A DNA stretch of 25,830 nt from Chloroflexota bacterium (GTDB lineage Bacteria; Chloroflexota; Anaerolineae; Aggregatilineales; Phototrophicaceae): positions 1-25,830 of the forward strand of contig JAEZAF010000303.1 of the NCBI GenBank assembly GCA_023430545.1. Direction: 5' to 3'. Shown here piece after piece: positions 1 through 7,500 of the stretch. The notes beneath the pieces were generated by a model that did no database searches, was not told the origin of the DNA, and saw only the letters and a program-made list of their open reading frames with translations. The first letter of the stretch is position 1; the number at the start of each line of letters is the position of its first letter. The position numbers were made by a program, and so were the translations under genes.

Positions 1-482
1 GCGCGGTGTGCATTTTCAACCCGCACCCCTTCACGCTCACAGGCCATCCCAAGCTTGCTGAATTTACCCTGTCCGGCATAGGCCATATACGTCCGCATGG
101 CACAGTGCCAGTCCAGTTGAAGCTGCGGTTGTGTATACCGCTGGCAAACTGCCCGCAAAATCCCGCGCTCGAACTGATCGTTATACGCCACAACAAACGG
201 CTGAGCACTGATGACCTGACGAAAAACATCGAAGACCTCACGGAATGAGGGCGCACCCTTCACATCCGAGTCGTAAATCCCATGAACCTGCGACGCCCTC
301 GATGGGATATGACCTTCAGGCCGGACCAGTGTATCCAGCAGCACCTGCCCATCCTGATCGATCACCGCGATCTCGACAATATCCACCGATGGACTGACAA
401 ATCCGGTCGTCTCGAAATCCACAATCACACAGCCTTCATCCAGAAAGCGTCGGGCACGCTGTGCTGCTGCCAGAGATCGCAT
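1..482 (-). CDS. DnaQ-like (DEDDh) 3'-5' exonuclease, partial at left edge
   Basis: I translated the minus strand from ATG at 482 and the frame stays open to the window edge (160 codons; C-terminus missing). Residues about 18-26 read VIVDFETTGF, the Exo I motif with the first Asp-Glu pair of DEDDh exonucleases. It is followed by VHGIYDSDVKGAPSF, the usual 'H-G-I-x-D-x-D-V-x-x-A-P-x-F' stretch, and by VAYNDQFERGIL at the Exo II position. The end of the visible part, NAHR, approaches the Exo III His. Family members remove 3' nucleotides from DNA or RNA in the cytosol, as polymerase proofreading subunits or stand-alone nucleases; which applies here cannot be told. A good Shine-Dalgarno (GAGAGGTAAG) precedes the ATG, and a promoter lies about 90 bp upstream. 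In Exo II the usual catalytic Asp is Glu and the usual His before Asn is Tyr. The family call is firm, the exact role is not. Confidence 0.85.
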   Translation of the reverse strand, partial: MRSLAAAQRARRFLDEGCVIVDFETTGFVSPSVDIVEIAVIDQDGQVLLDTLVRPEGHIPSRASQVHGIYDSDVKGAPSFREVFDVFRQVISAQPFVVAYNDQFERGILRAVCQRYTQPQLQLDWHCAMRTYMAYAGQGKFSKLGMACEREGVRVENAHR

Positions 483-535
483 CTTCTTACCTCTCAAACC
501 TTCGCTCACTTCAGAGTCACATCACCGTACTCCGA

Positions 536-552
536 AGCAGGCGACTCCTGCT
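536..552 (-). other. Small hairpin in the exonuclease leader
   Basis: AGCAGG (536-541) and CCTGCT (547-552) form a perfect 6-bp stem with a 5-nt loop. It lies in the predicted 5' untranslated leader between the promoter at 571-600 and the start codon at 482. It may affect message stability or be coincidental. Confidence 0.3.
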
Positions 553-570
553 GTGACTGACGATGCGATC

Positions 571-600
571 ATTATAGCGACTTCCAGCGCCTGAAAACAA
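571..600 (-). promoter_or_regulatory. Sigma-70-type promoter for the exonuclease
   Basis: On the minus strand a perfect -10 TATAAT (571-576) lies 18 bp downstream of TTGTTT (595-600, three of six matches to TTGACA). It points at the exonuclease start about 90 bp away and sits just downstream of the terminator-like hairpin that ends the macroglobulin unit, a sensible layout for two separate transcripts. Confidence 0.5.
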
Positions 601-625
601 AAGAAACCACCCCCGCAACAACAAA

Positions 626-655
626 CAGCGCCTTCTTTTAATTCAGAAAGCGCTG
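626..655 (-). terminator. Terminator-like hairpin after the alpha-2-macroglobulin gene
   Basis: CAGCGC (626-631) pairs with GCGCTG (650-655), and TTCT (633-636) pairs with AGAA (645-648), leaving an 8-nt loop and one unpaired base on each side. On the minus strand the stem is followed by the T-rich TTTGTTGTTG. It lies about 120 bp past the macroglobulin stop codon and before the exonuclease promoter. The T tract is interrupted, so efficiency is uncertain. Nothing else coding is evident in 483-776. Confidence 0.5.
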
Positions 656-776
656 CCTGAAACGTCATTCAGATGGTTTTACAACTCAGCTTACACCTTA
701 TCAGGAACAGCGGACACGTTAGCGGGCCGTGTATCTCTATGCTGGAGCGGGAAGAATCCCACCCCTATCAAGTCCA

Positions 777-3700
777 CTACTCACCAGCCGTGATGCTGAA
801 GGTACTGCCTGCCCCGCGTCCGTAGACTTCAGGGAAGTAGAACTCACGGGCGGTCGGCGGGATGACGGAGAACGTCCCCTCGATACTTGGCCGGAGCGTA
901 TAAACATACTCATACGTCCCGGCGGGCAGATAGGTCGCGCTCAACACCACCCGATCATCACGGAACTGGGTATTGCTGAACCACCACCAGCCGTACCCCT
1001 GACCGTCGCTGCTGTCATCAGGATTGACCTGTGGGCGCGTCCCCACCGTCTGGCTGGTCGCCAGACCGGGATTGATGCCCTCAGCCCCTGCCGGAAGCGG
1101 ATCATTCACCACCAGATAGTAGAGGTCATTCGGTGCGACAATCGTCAGATGCACCTCGACCACCTCACCGATTGCCGCCTCGGTCACCGGTGTATCACTG
1201 CCCGGTATCCGGTACTCGCGGTCGATGATGATCCCACGGCTGACCGGCTCGATCTCTGACACCGGCAGCGGGGCTTCCAGATACGCCGTGTAGTACAGCG
1301 CACCACTGCCATCTCCCCGGCTGAAGACCAGATCATTGCTGGCTTCTGCGATCAGTTCAAACACCTGTGCTTCCAGCATCTGTGGGTCGGCGGCCTGATC
1401 GGCGAAGGACTCGCCGTTGATCACGAGACTGTAGTCGTAGCCTGGGTTCAGTTCACCGGTCACCACCATCCACTTCGCCAGTGCAGTCACAGCCCATGCC
1501 GTTTCCTGCGTCGTTTCCCACACATCACCCTGACGCGCCACCATCAGCCAGCGCACGACATTTGGCAGCAGCTCATTCTCCGGGCGATACTGAAGCATGG
1601 CGGCCAGCACCATTGATGTGGTACGCGTGTTGCTTTCCCAACTGCACAGATCACGCTCCGCTTCTTCCCAGTGGACGCCGTTCGCACTCACTACCGCATC
1701 TGCGAAGAGATCATCGAGCAGCGTATTGATCCGTGAAGGATCAGAGCCGTCGAGGGACATCGCCAGAAGTGCTTTGGCATAGTGGCTCAGGTTTTCGCGC
1801 TCTTCAAACAGGTTTGACATCACAGCGTTATTCGGTGAACCGGCTTTTGCCAGCGCGAACAGGTACAGCACCTGCCGATCCAGCGGATTATAACCGGGGC
1901 AGGCTGTAGGATCCGACCCTTCCAACTGAGCGCCGATGTAACTCGTCGCCTGATCGATTATGTAACCAGAAACCGGGATACCCGCATCGCGTGCAGTCAC
2001 AAGGGCGTACAGCGCATAGGCCGTCACCAGCGGATTGCTCTCGTCACGTGTAAACCAGCCCCAGCCACCATCCGGCTTCTGCTGGCCTGCAAGCTGCTGG
2101 ACCGCCAGCGAGATATCGGCGCGGAGCGTATCCAGCAGGTCTGGACGATCGACATTCAGTGCGATCAGTGCACTGTACGTCGCGACATTCGGCAGCAGTC
2201 GGCTGACAGTGACTTCGACATTCTCATAAGGCACACTTTCCAGCACGTCGAGGCTGTCGAGTGTGGTCGCGGCCAGTGATGGTTCCAGCTTCACGGTGAT
2301 CTGAGCGCCGCTGACATCGAAGCGCTGCGGCAGCACAATCCGTTCGGTGCGGCTTCCGGCTTCACGCAGGGTGCCACCTGTCCCGACGAAATCGGGAGCT
2401 TCATAACGGTACACCGGAAGCGTGCGGTTTTCGCCCTGACCGATCGCCGGACGCGTCGCATCAAGGTCGCCGTCTTCACCCTGAATGAAGAAGATCAGCT
2501 CGACGCCTTCGACATTATCGACCGTGACCGGCCATTCGACGCGGGCCGTGCCCCCGGCTGGGACGTCAACCGTCTGCACGTTGCCTCCGGTAAGAGTCAC
2601 GCCGCTGGCTTCGATGGATGCTTCGACTGACTGCGCAGTATCCCCATTGTTGTTGATGACTGCCGCCAGCACGACTTCATCACCTGTGACGAAGAAGCGC
2701 GGTGTCACCGGCCGGACCAGCAGCGGCTTGGTGCTGACAATATCGACGGTCGTTTCACCGACCAGCATCGTACCGTCAGCCGCCTCACCGACACCACGAG
2801 CATCCAGCCGCCAGGTGGTCAGATTATCCGGCAGAGTCACAGTGAAGGTCCCGCTGCCGTTTGCGTCTGTCTCGAACGTTGGATTCCAGTACGCCGTCTC
2901 CGGCAGGTCTTCGCGGATTTCGAAGATACCGCCGCCGCCGCCACCACCGCCGCCGCCCTTGACGACATCCAGCACGAACTGCGTGATGTAGTCCACATTG
3001 ATTGTCAGCGGTGTAGAGGTCATCACACCCAACTCTCGCAGTCCATAGAAGGTCGCGAGGATATGTTCATAGTTACGGAAACCAATCGACAGGGACGCCA
3101 GATCGACCAGCGCCAGGCCGACTTCAGACTGAACACCATTCCCCAGATAGTCGGTCGTGCGCACCGTATAGGTGACGGTTTCGCCCGGTCCGACCGTGTC
3201 TTTATCCGGGACCAGCGCAATCGTCAGCACCTTGCGTTCCGTGCTGACATCGAGCTGAACGATACCGGTGCGGAAGCTGGCCACCGGGTTCGTCTCGTCC
3301 ACGCCTTTGACGATGAACACACTCACGTAGACATTCGGTGAAAACTGTTCGGTGATCGGCAGTTCATACGTAAATGCGCTGCTGTCGATGGTCACTCGTT
3401 CCGCCTGAAGCACGCCGCCGCGCTCGACTGTGATCAGTGCTTCCGCGCTGCCCTGATACGGCGAAGCGATCAGCAGACGGGCGGTATCACCGATCTTATA
3501 GGACTGACGATCTGAGATGATCTCCAGCCGGTTGTTGTTATCGGCCTGCCACGTCACATACTCACTGCCACTCACCCACTGAAGCTCGGATGAGGTGACG
3601 ACATTCCCCTGAGAGTCAGTCACAGCAGCCTTGATGCGGTAGTTGCCAGCACGCGGTGGTACAAATTCAAACGACGCACGGCCATTTTCATCTGTACGGG

Positions 3701-6700
3701 TGGAACCGGTTGCGATTGAGGTCTCGCTGACTTCCGAGTCATATGTGATCTGTCCGGTGGTCTGGTCAAGCGTTTGCAGTGTGGACCACTGACGCTCGAA
3801 GACTTCCACTTCGATCACCTGTCCGGAAATCGGCTCGCTGTTCCAGTCCACCGCTGTCAGGTTGACTATCGAGACCATCCCCGCTGCACCGACATAGTTT
3901 TCCGGTGAAACGCCGACATACACCAGTCCGCGATGGATCACCACCGAGGTACGACCGCTGATCGTCTGGCCGCTGGCATCGCTCACATTCGCTTCAACTT
4001 CCCAGCGAGTGCTTCGACTCCCGTTTATCAGTTCCGCCGGAAGCTCGATCACGAACTGGCCGTTGGCATTCGTCTCACCTGATCCAGAGCTGACCATCTG
4101 GCCATAGAAACGGCTGATATCCGCTGCTTCATCGCTGTAAAAATCATCAAACGTATAACGACCGTCACCGGTATAGTCCAGATTAAAGGGGCTGCTGATC
4201 ACGTTGTAATCAACCGTGGCATCCTTTACCTTACCGCCAAAGAAATAGCTGGCATCAACCGCCACCCGGACGGTTTCGCCTTGCAGCACTTCGCTGTTTT
4301 CAGCAATCAGGTTGACCTGATATTCCGGCAGGCGGTACTGCGCCACATCAAAGTACAGACTGTAGTTCTCAGGATAATACGGGTTCTCCGAGGGAAGGAT
4401 GAGTTCAATCGAATAGTTCCCAAGCGATGCCCCCTCGGAGAGTTCGAATTCCCCATTGAACGACCCATACCGGCTGATAGCCACTGACATCTCAGTGACG
4501 ATATTCCCGAAGGGGTCGGTCACTTTGACCGGCATGGTGGTCAGATCGGGCAGGGCATAGAACAGGTCATTATCTTCCCGAACGATCCCACGGAAGTAAA
4601 CCTTCTGCCCCGGACGATAGACCAGACGGTCGGTATAGAGATATTTCTCGTACTTGTAACTCGTGTATGCATACGGCACATCGAACCACCACGGCTCGAT
4701 ACCGTCGTACCATACGCTGGAGACGATGCCAAAGTTTACGCCATCATCCAGCACCGCCAGCAGTTCCTGACCACCTTCGGGTGCGACACTGAAGGTGAAG
4801 CGGACAAGCCCGTTCTCATCGGTCGGCTGTGCGATTGGTGTGTCATTCACACCGTACAGTGTGACCATCACATTCGGGATCGGTTGCCCGGTATTAACAT
4901 CGGTTGCCCAGACCAATGCTTCTCGCTGGTTTTCCTTCAGCGTCAGATTAGCATTCCCTACTGCAAGCACATGACGCTGCGGACTGAAGCCCCGTTCAGA
5001 TGTCTCAGGAGTAGCGGCCACCAGCAGGTAAAGTCCCTTCGGCAGTGCGCCGCCAGTCAGTGTAACGGTCTGTGCCGGGTCAGGTGTAGGCGGAGGGGGT
5101 GCTGACAGCGTGATGTCAAAGAAATACTCGTTATCAAGGCTTTCAGCGACCCATGCATTACGCCCATCGCGCAGGCGGATGCCCCACCAGAGGATGTTAT
5201 TGGCACAGATCGGCCCTTCGACAATCGGGAAGGCGTAGCCGGGATACAGTGATTCCAATACTTCGCCGTCCGGCGGCTGAGCGCGTGCCCGCAGCGCTGG
5301 TTCAGCAATGGCCGTGGCCTGATCTCCCACTTTCGCCCGCGAAGGCAGTGAAGTCGGGCAGTCTACTGCCGAGCTGAAGCCTGTTACCGTCTCACCCGCA
5401 GCAGGATTACCCAGATCGAGCAGGTCATAGCGCAGGACATTGGTCGGGGCATTACTGGGCAGACGCCACGCCCGCACCAGATCCTGCTGCATCACCGGGT
5501 AAGTACGCGCCGCATCATAGTACTGGCCGCCGATCATAATCTCGATAAAGCGCCCAATATCGACGTTATACAGTTGCAGATCGACAGCGCTCACATTGCG
5601 ATGCGTGACAAACAGTTCAGTCGCCGCACGGGCTGAATTATAGAAACCGACGTCGCTGGACGTGGTACGCAGTTGGAACTCCGGCTCAAAATCGGTCGTG
5701 GTGAAACTGAAGCTGAACGGATTGTCGATGGTATTGCCGTAAATATCTTCCATCCCCGGTTCAATGGTGATGGTGTACTCCGTCGCCGGTTCCACGTTGA
5801 AGCTGACGGCGTAGCTCTGATTCCACTCACGATAGAAGTAATCCGGCTCGATTGCTGGCGCGGGATCGATGGTGATTTTATCCCGCAGGGTTTCCGGATT
5901 CATCGCAGACGCAAAATACAGGATGAAGCCGTTGTAAAACTGTCCCATCACCAGCGGCGTATCGTCCGCAGGTTCAGTCGAGATAATCGCGGGCAGCGGC
6001 ACCGTACGGAAGGATGCCGTATACGCGGGTAAAGTCGCATCACTGTTCGCCGACCGCACCGTGCCTTCCGGATAGCCGTACTCGTAAGGGGTATCCAGTG
6101 TCAGCGGCTCATCGGAGGTGAACATGAAACCAGTACTATCTTCGGACCATTCAAACGTCCCCGGCAGCGCCACATCCAGACCAGATGGCCGCAGGAAGAA
6201 GCCGGATTCGAGCGAGTCGCGGTCAACCGGCTGATTGAAGCGTATCTGAATCGGGATATTCAGCCGTATGCCAACCGAGCCTGCTTCGGGCACTGATTCG
6301 ATAATCTCTGGCAGCGCAGCCGTAAAGCTGAATGTGAACGGCTCTGTCAGTGTCGAGCCATCGACGGCGGTCACCTCATCCACCGTGACGGTATAGGTCA
6401 CACCGCCGCCCCAGCCGTTTTCAGGTTTGAAGGTATAAACGGAGGTATTCAGCCATTCACCCTGACCGTCGATACTCGGTGACACGGTCACAGGGGACGG
6501 CAGTTCGTCGGAAGTCCCCGGAATGCCAAGCGGCACTACCGGACGGTCGAAGATAATCGTCAGAATCGAGTCCGCTGCGGCATCCGTCGAGTCCGCCGTC
6601 GGCAGCGTAGTTGTCACGCGCAGGCTGCTGCTGACATCAAACGTCACGGTCAGCGGTTCGATAAGCTGTGCACCATCCGCCCCACGGATCGAATCAGCGA

Positions 6701-7040
6701 TCGTCACCGTATAGGATGCACCATCCGTCAAAGGTTCAGACGGCGTAAAAGTGACTGCTGTTCCCTCGCAGCCAATCTCGCCCTCTGCCGGTGGTGTAAT
6801 GGAGAACGCAGCTTCAACCGTCGAGCAGTTCAGCTCATGATCAAAATAGAGTGTGAGCATCTGCTCTGCACTCAGCGGCTGGCCTTCGACTGGAGCGCGG
6901 TCCACCAACTGAAGTACCGCACCGGAGGCTTCAGTCGCCTGCTGACCATCCTGCGCGGTCACCGGTTGAACTTCCAGCAGATTGAGACTTAACAACCCAA
7001 TAAGCGTACATAGGAGTAAAAAGAGAGGGAGTCTTCGCAT
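777..7040 (-). CDS. Secreted alpha-2-macroglobulin family protein without thioester
   Basis: 2087 residues. Residues 1-29 form a signal peptide (MRR, a hydrophobic core, then VTA before Q) without a clear lipobox. Four bacterial Ig-like (Big_5-type) domains follow at about 30-450, then a bacterial SH3-like segment at about 570-635 (LRARAQPPDGEV ... WWGIRLRDGRNAWV), macroglobulin domains including YRPGQKVYFRG near 815, ten glycines at 1362-1371, the A2M domain with ETAYWNPTF and LPDNLTTWR, a helical thioester-domain fold at about 1590-1880, and a C-terminal MG10-like domain. Bacterial A2Ms are envelope protease traps. The thioester motif PYGCxEQ reads PYENVEV at 1604-1610: Cys is Asn and Gln is Val, so no thioester can form, as in E. 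coli YfaS-type proteins. The usual partner pbpC is not in the window. It has its own promoter and terminator, and is divergent from the dlt-like operon. Confidence 0.93.
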   Translation of the reverse strand: MRRLPLFLLLCTLIGLLSLNLLEVQPVTAQDGQQATEASGAVLQLVDRAPVEGQPLSAEQMLTLYFDHELNCSTVEAAFSITPPAEGEIGCEGTAVTFTPSEPLTDGASYTVTIADSIRGADGAQLIEPLTVTFDVSSSLRVTTTLPTADSTDAAADSILTIIFDRPVVPLGIPGTSDELPSPVTVSPSIDGQGEWLNTSVYTFKPENGWGGGVTYTVTVDEVTAVDGSTLTEPFTFSFTAALPEIIESVPEAGSVGIRLNIPIQIRFNQPVDRDSLESGFFLRPSGLDVALPGTFEWSEDSTGFMFTSDEPLTLDTPYEYGYPEGTVRSANSDATLPAYTASFRTVPLPAIISTEPADDTPLVMGQFYNGFILYFASAMNPETLRDKITIDPAPAIEPDYFYREWNQSYAVSFNVEPATEYTITIEPGMEDIYGNTIDNPFSFSFTTTDFEPEFQLRTTSSDVGFYNSARAATELFVTHRNVSAVDLQLYNVDIGRFIEIMIGGQYYDAARTYPVMQQDLVRAWRLPSNAPTNVLRYDLLDLGNPAAGETVTGFSSAVDCPTSLPSRAKVGDQATAIAEPALRARAQPPDGEVLESLYPGYAFPIVEGPICANNILWWGIRLRDGRNAWVAESLDNEYFFDITLSAPPPPTPDPAQTVTLTGGALPKGLYLLVAATPETSERGFSPQRHVLAVGNANLTLKENQREALVWATDVNTGQPIPNVMVTLYGVNDTPIAQPTDENGLVRFTFSVAPEGGQELLAVLDDGVNFGIVSSVWYDGIEPWWFDVPYAYTSYKYEKYLYTDRLVYRPGQKVYFRGIVREDNDLFYALPDLTTMPVKVTDPFGNIVTEMSVAISRYGSFNGEFELSEGASLGNYSIELILPSENPYYPENYSLYFDVAQYRLPEYQVNLIAENSEVLQGETVRVAVDASYFFGGKVKDATVDYNVISSPFNLDYTGDGRYTFDDFYSDEAADISRFYGQMVSSGSGETNANGQFVIELPAELINGSRSTRWEVEANVSDASGQTISGRTSVVIHRGLVYVGVSPENYVGAAGMVSIVNLTAVDWNSEPISGQVIEVEVFERQWSTLQTLDQTTGQITYDSEVSETSIATGSTRTDENGRASFEFVPPRAGNYRIKAAVTDSQGNVVTSSELQWVSGSEYVTWQADNNNRLEIISDRQSYKIGDTARLLIASPYQGSAEALITVERGGVLQAERVTIDSSAFTYELPITEQFSPNVYVSVFIVKGVDETNPVASFRTGIVQLDVSTERKVLTIALVPDKDTVGPGETVTYTVRTTDYLGNGVQSEVGLALVDLASLSIGFRNYEHILATFYGLRELGVMTSTPLTINVDYITQFVLDVVKGGGGGGGGGGIFEIREDLPETAYWNPTFETDANGSGTFTVTLPDNLTTWRLDARGVGEAADGTMLVGETTVDIVSTKPLLVRPVTPRFFVTGDEVVLAAVINNNGDTAQSVEASIEASGVTLTGGNVQTVDVPAGGTARVEWPVTVDNVEGVELIFFIQGEDGDLDATRPAIGQGENRTLPVYRYEAPDFVGTGGTLREAGSRTERIVLPQRFDVSGAQITVKLEPSLAATTLDSLDVLESVPYENVEVTVSRLLPNVATYSALIALNVDRPDLLDTLRADISLAVQQLAGQQKPDGGWGWFTRDESNPLVTAYALYALVTARDAGIPVSGYIIDQATSYIGAQLEGSDPTACPGYNPLDRQVLYLFALAKAGSPNNAVMSNLFEERENLSHYAKALLAMSLDGSDPSRINTLLDDLFADAVVSANGVHWEEAERDLCSWESNTRTTSMVLAAMLQYRPENELLPNVVRWLMVARQGDVWETTQETAWAVTALAKWMVVTGELNPGYDYSLVINGESFADQAADPQMLEAQVFELIAEASNDLVFSRGDGSGALYYTAYLEAPLPVSEIEPVSRGIIIDREYRIPGSDTPVTEAAIGEVVEVHLTIVAPNDLYYLVVNDPLPAGAEGINPGLATSQTVGTRPQVNPDDSSDGQGYGWWWFSNTQFRDDRVVLSATYLPAGTYEYVYTLRPSIEGTFSVIPPTAREFYFPEVYGRGAGSTFSITAGE
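2928..2957 (-). repeat. GGC/GGT triplet run encoding ten glycines
   Basis: Ten consecutive Gly codons (eight GGC, two GGT) encode residues 1362-1371 of the macroglobulin, just before the A2M domain and near where the protease bait region lies in this family. Triplet runs like this are prone to slippage, so length may vary between strains. Confidence 0.9.
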
Positions 7041-7353
7041 GGGTGGGCAATCCTTTTCATCGAAGCCAGCGTTTTAACAATTATAGGTCAAATGAAGCGG
7101 CATGTCATAAAACGGGTGTGACCCGTCATCCGATGACTGGGATAACGGCGGTCAAACGTCAGGTTCCCGTCAGGGTATTCTGCATCGTGATCCGTTAGGG
7201 GTTTTGCCGACGCATGTGAATGCAGCGAGTATGGCGTGCAGTGCAGCGTCCACCGATCCCCAGACTCCGCACTGGCAAAATCTGCGGGGCAATTCTAAGA
7301 TCACACCTGATATACCATTTCTATTGATCGCTACCGACAGTCGATACAACGCC
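7041..7353. promoter_or_regulatory. Divergent intergenic region between macroglobulin gene and dlt-like operon
   Basis: This 313-bp spacer holds the macroglobulin promoter (7080-7108) and, just upstream of its -35 box, two adjacent dyads: ACGGGT-GTG-ACCCGT (7112-7126) and TCATC-C-GATGA (about 7126-7136). They could be an operator for one or both divergent units. On the plus strand the only promoter-like element I see is a weak extended -10 (TGATATACC, 7308-7316). No convincing gene lies here. Confidence 0.4.
7080..7108 (-). promoter_or_regulatory. Sigma-70-type promoter for the alpha-2-macroglobulin gene
   Basis: On the minus strand ATGACA (7103-7108, five of six matches to TTGACA) is separated by exactly 17 bp from a perfect TATAAT (7080-7085). 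The start codon at 7040 follows after about 35 bp of leader, with an AAAGGA ribosome binding site about 10 nt before the ATG. This is the best promoter match in the window. Confidence 0.75.
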
Positions 7354-7473
7354 ATGCTGCGACGCCTGATAACCAGAGAAAACCTGATGGCCCTGCTGCT
7401 GTGCCTGATCGCCATCACCGTCCTGATCGCCACGACCGACAGTGCCCCGCGCTGGATCTATCAGGGCTTTTAA
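7354..7473 (+). CDS. DltX-like single-span microprotein (39 aa)
   Basis: A 39-residue protein with a short basic N-terminus (MLRRLITREN), one hydrophobic span (about 11-27, LMALLLCLIAITVLIA) and a C-terminus that ends exactly in WIYQGF. DltX, the small membrane protein of Gram-positive dlt operons, has this build and ends in FIYNEF or similar, with Ile-Tyr and the terminal Phe shared. As I recall, recent work on dlt assigns the conserved C-terminal Tyr the role of acyl acceptor or relay with DltB; Tyr36 would be the counterpart. It lies 27 bp before the DltB-like MBOAT gene, again as in dlt operons. The start is uncertain: ATG 7354 has no good ribosome binding site, ATG 7387 would give 28 residues after AGAGAAAA, and an in-frame ATG at 7204 adds 50 residues that do not look like protein. 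The family assignment rests on size, topology, C-terminal motif and position. Confidence 0.68.
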   Translation: MLRRLITRENLMALLLCLIAITVLIATTDSAPRWIYQGF

Positions 7474-7500
7474 CCTGCCGCACCGGATGATGGCCCCTCG

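Noticed and set aside
729..1259. A 176-codon plus-strand frame
   Set aside because: Antisense to the C-terminal domain of the macroglobulin, no ribosome binding site or family similarity.
7204..7353. N-terminal extension of the DltX-like frame by 50 residues
   Set aside because: The extension has no hydrophobic or conserved pattern and would make the protein far longer than DltX; a start at 7354 or 7387 fits better.
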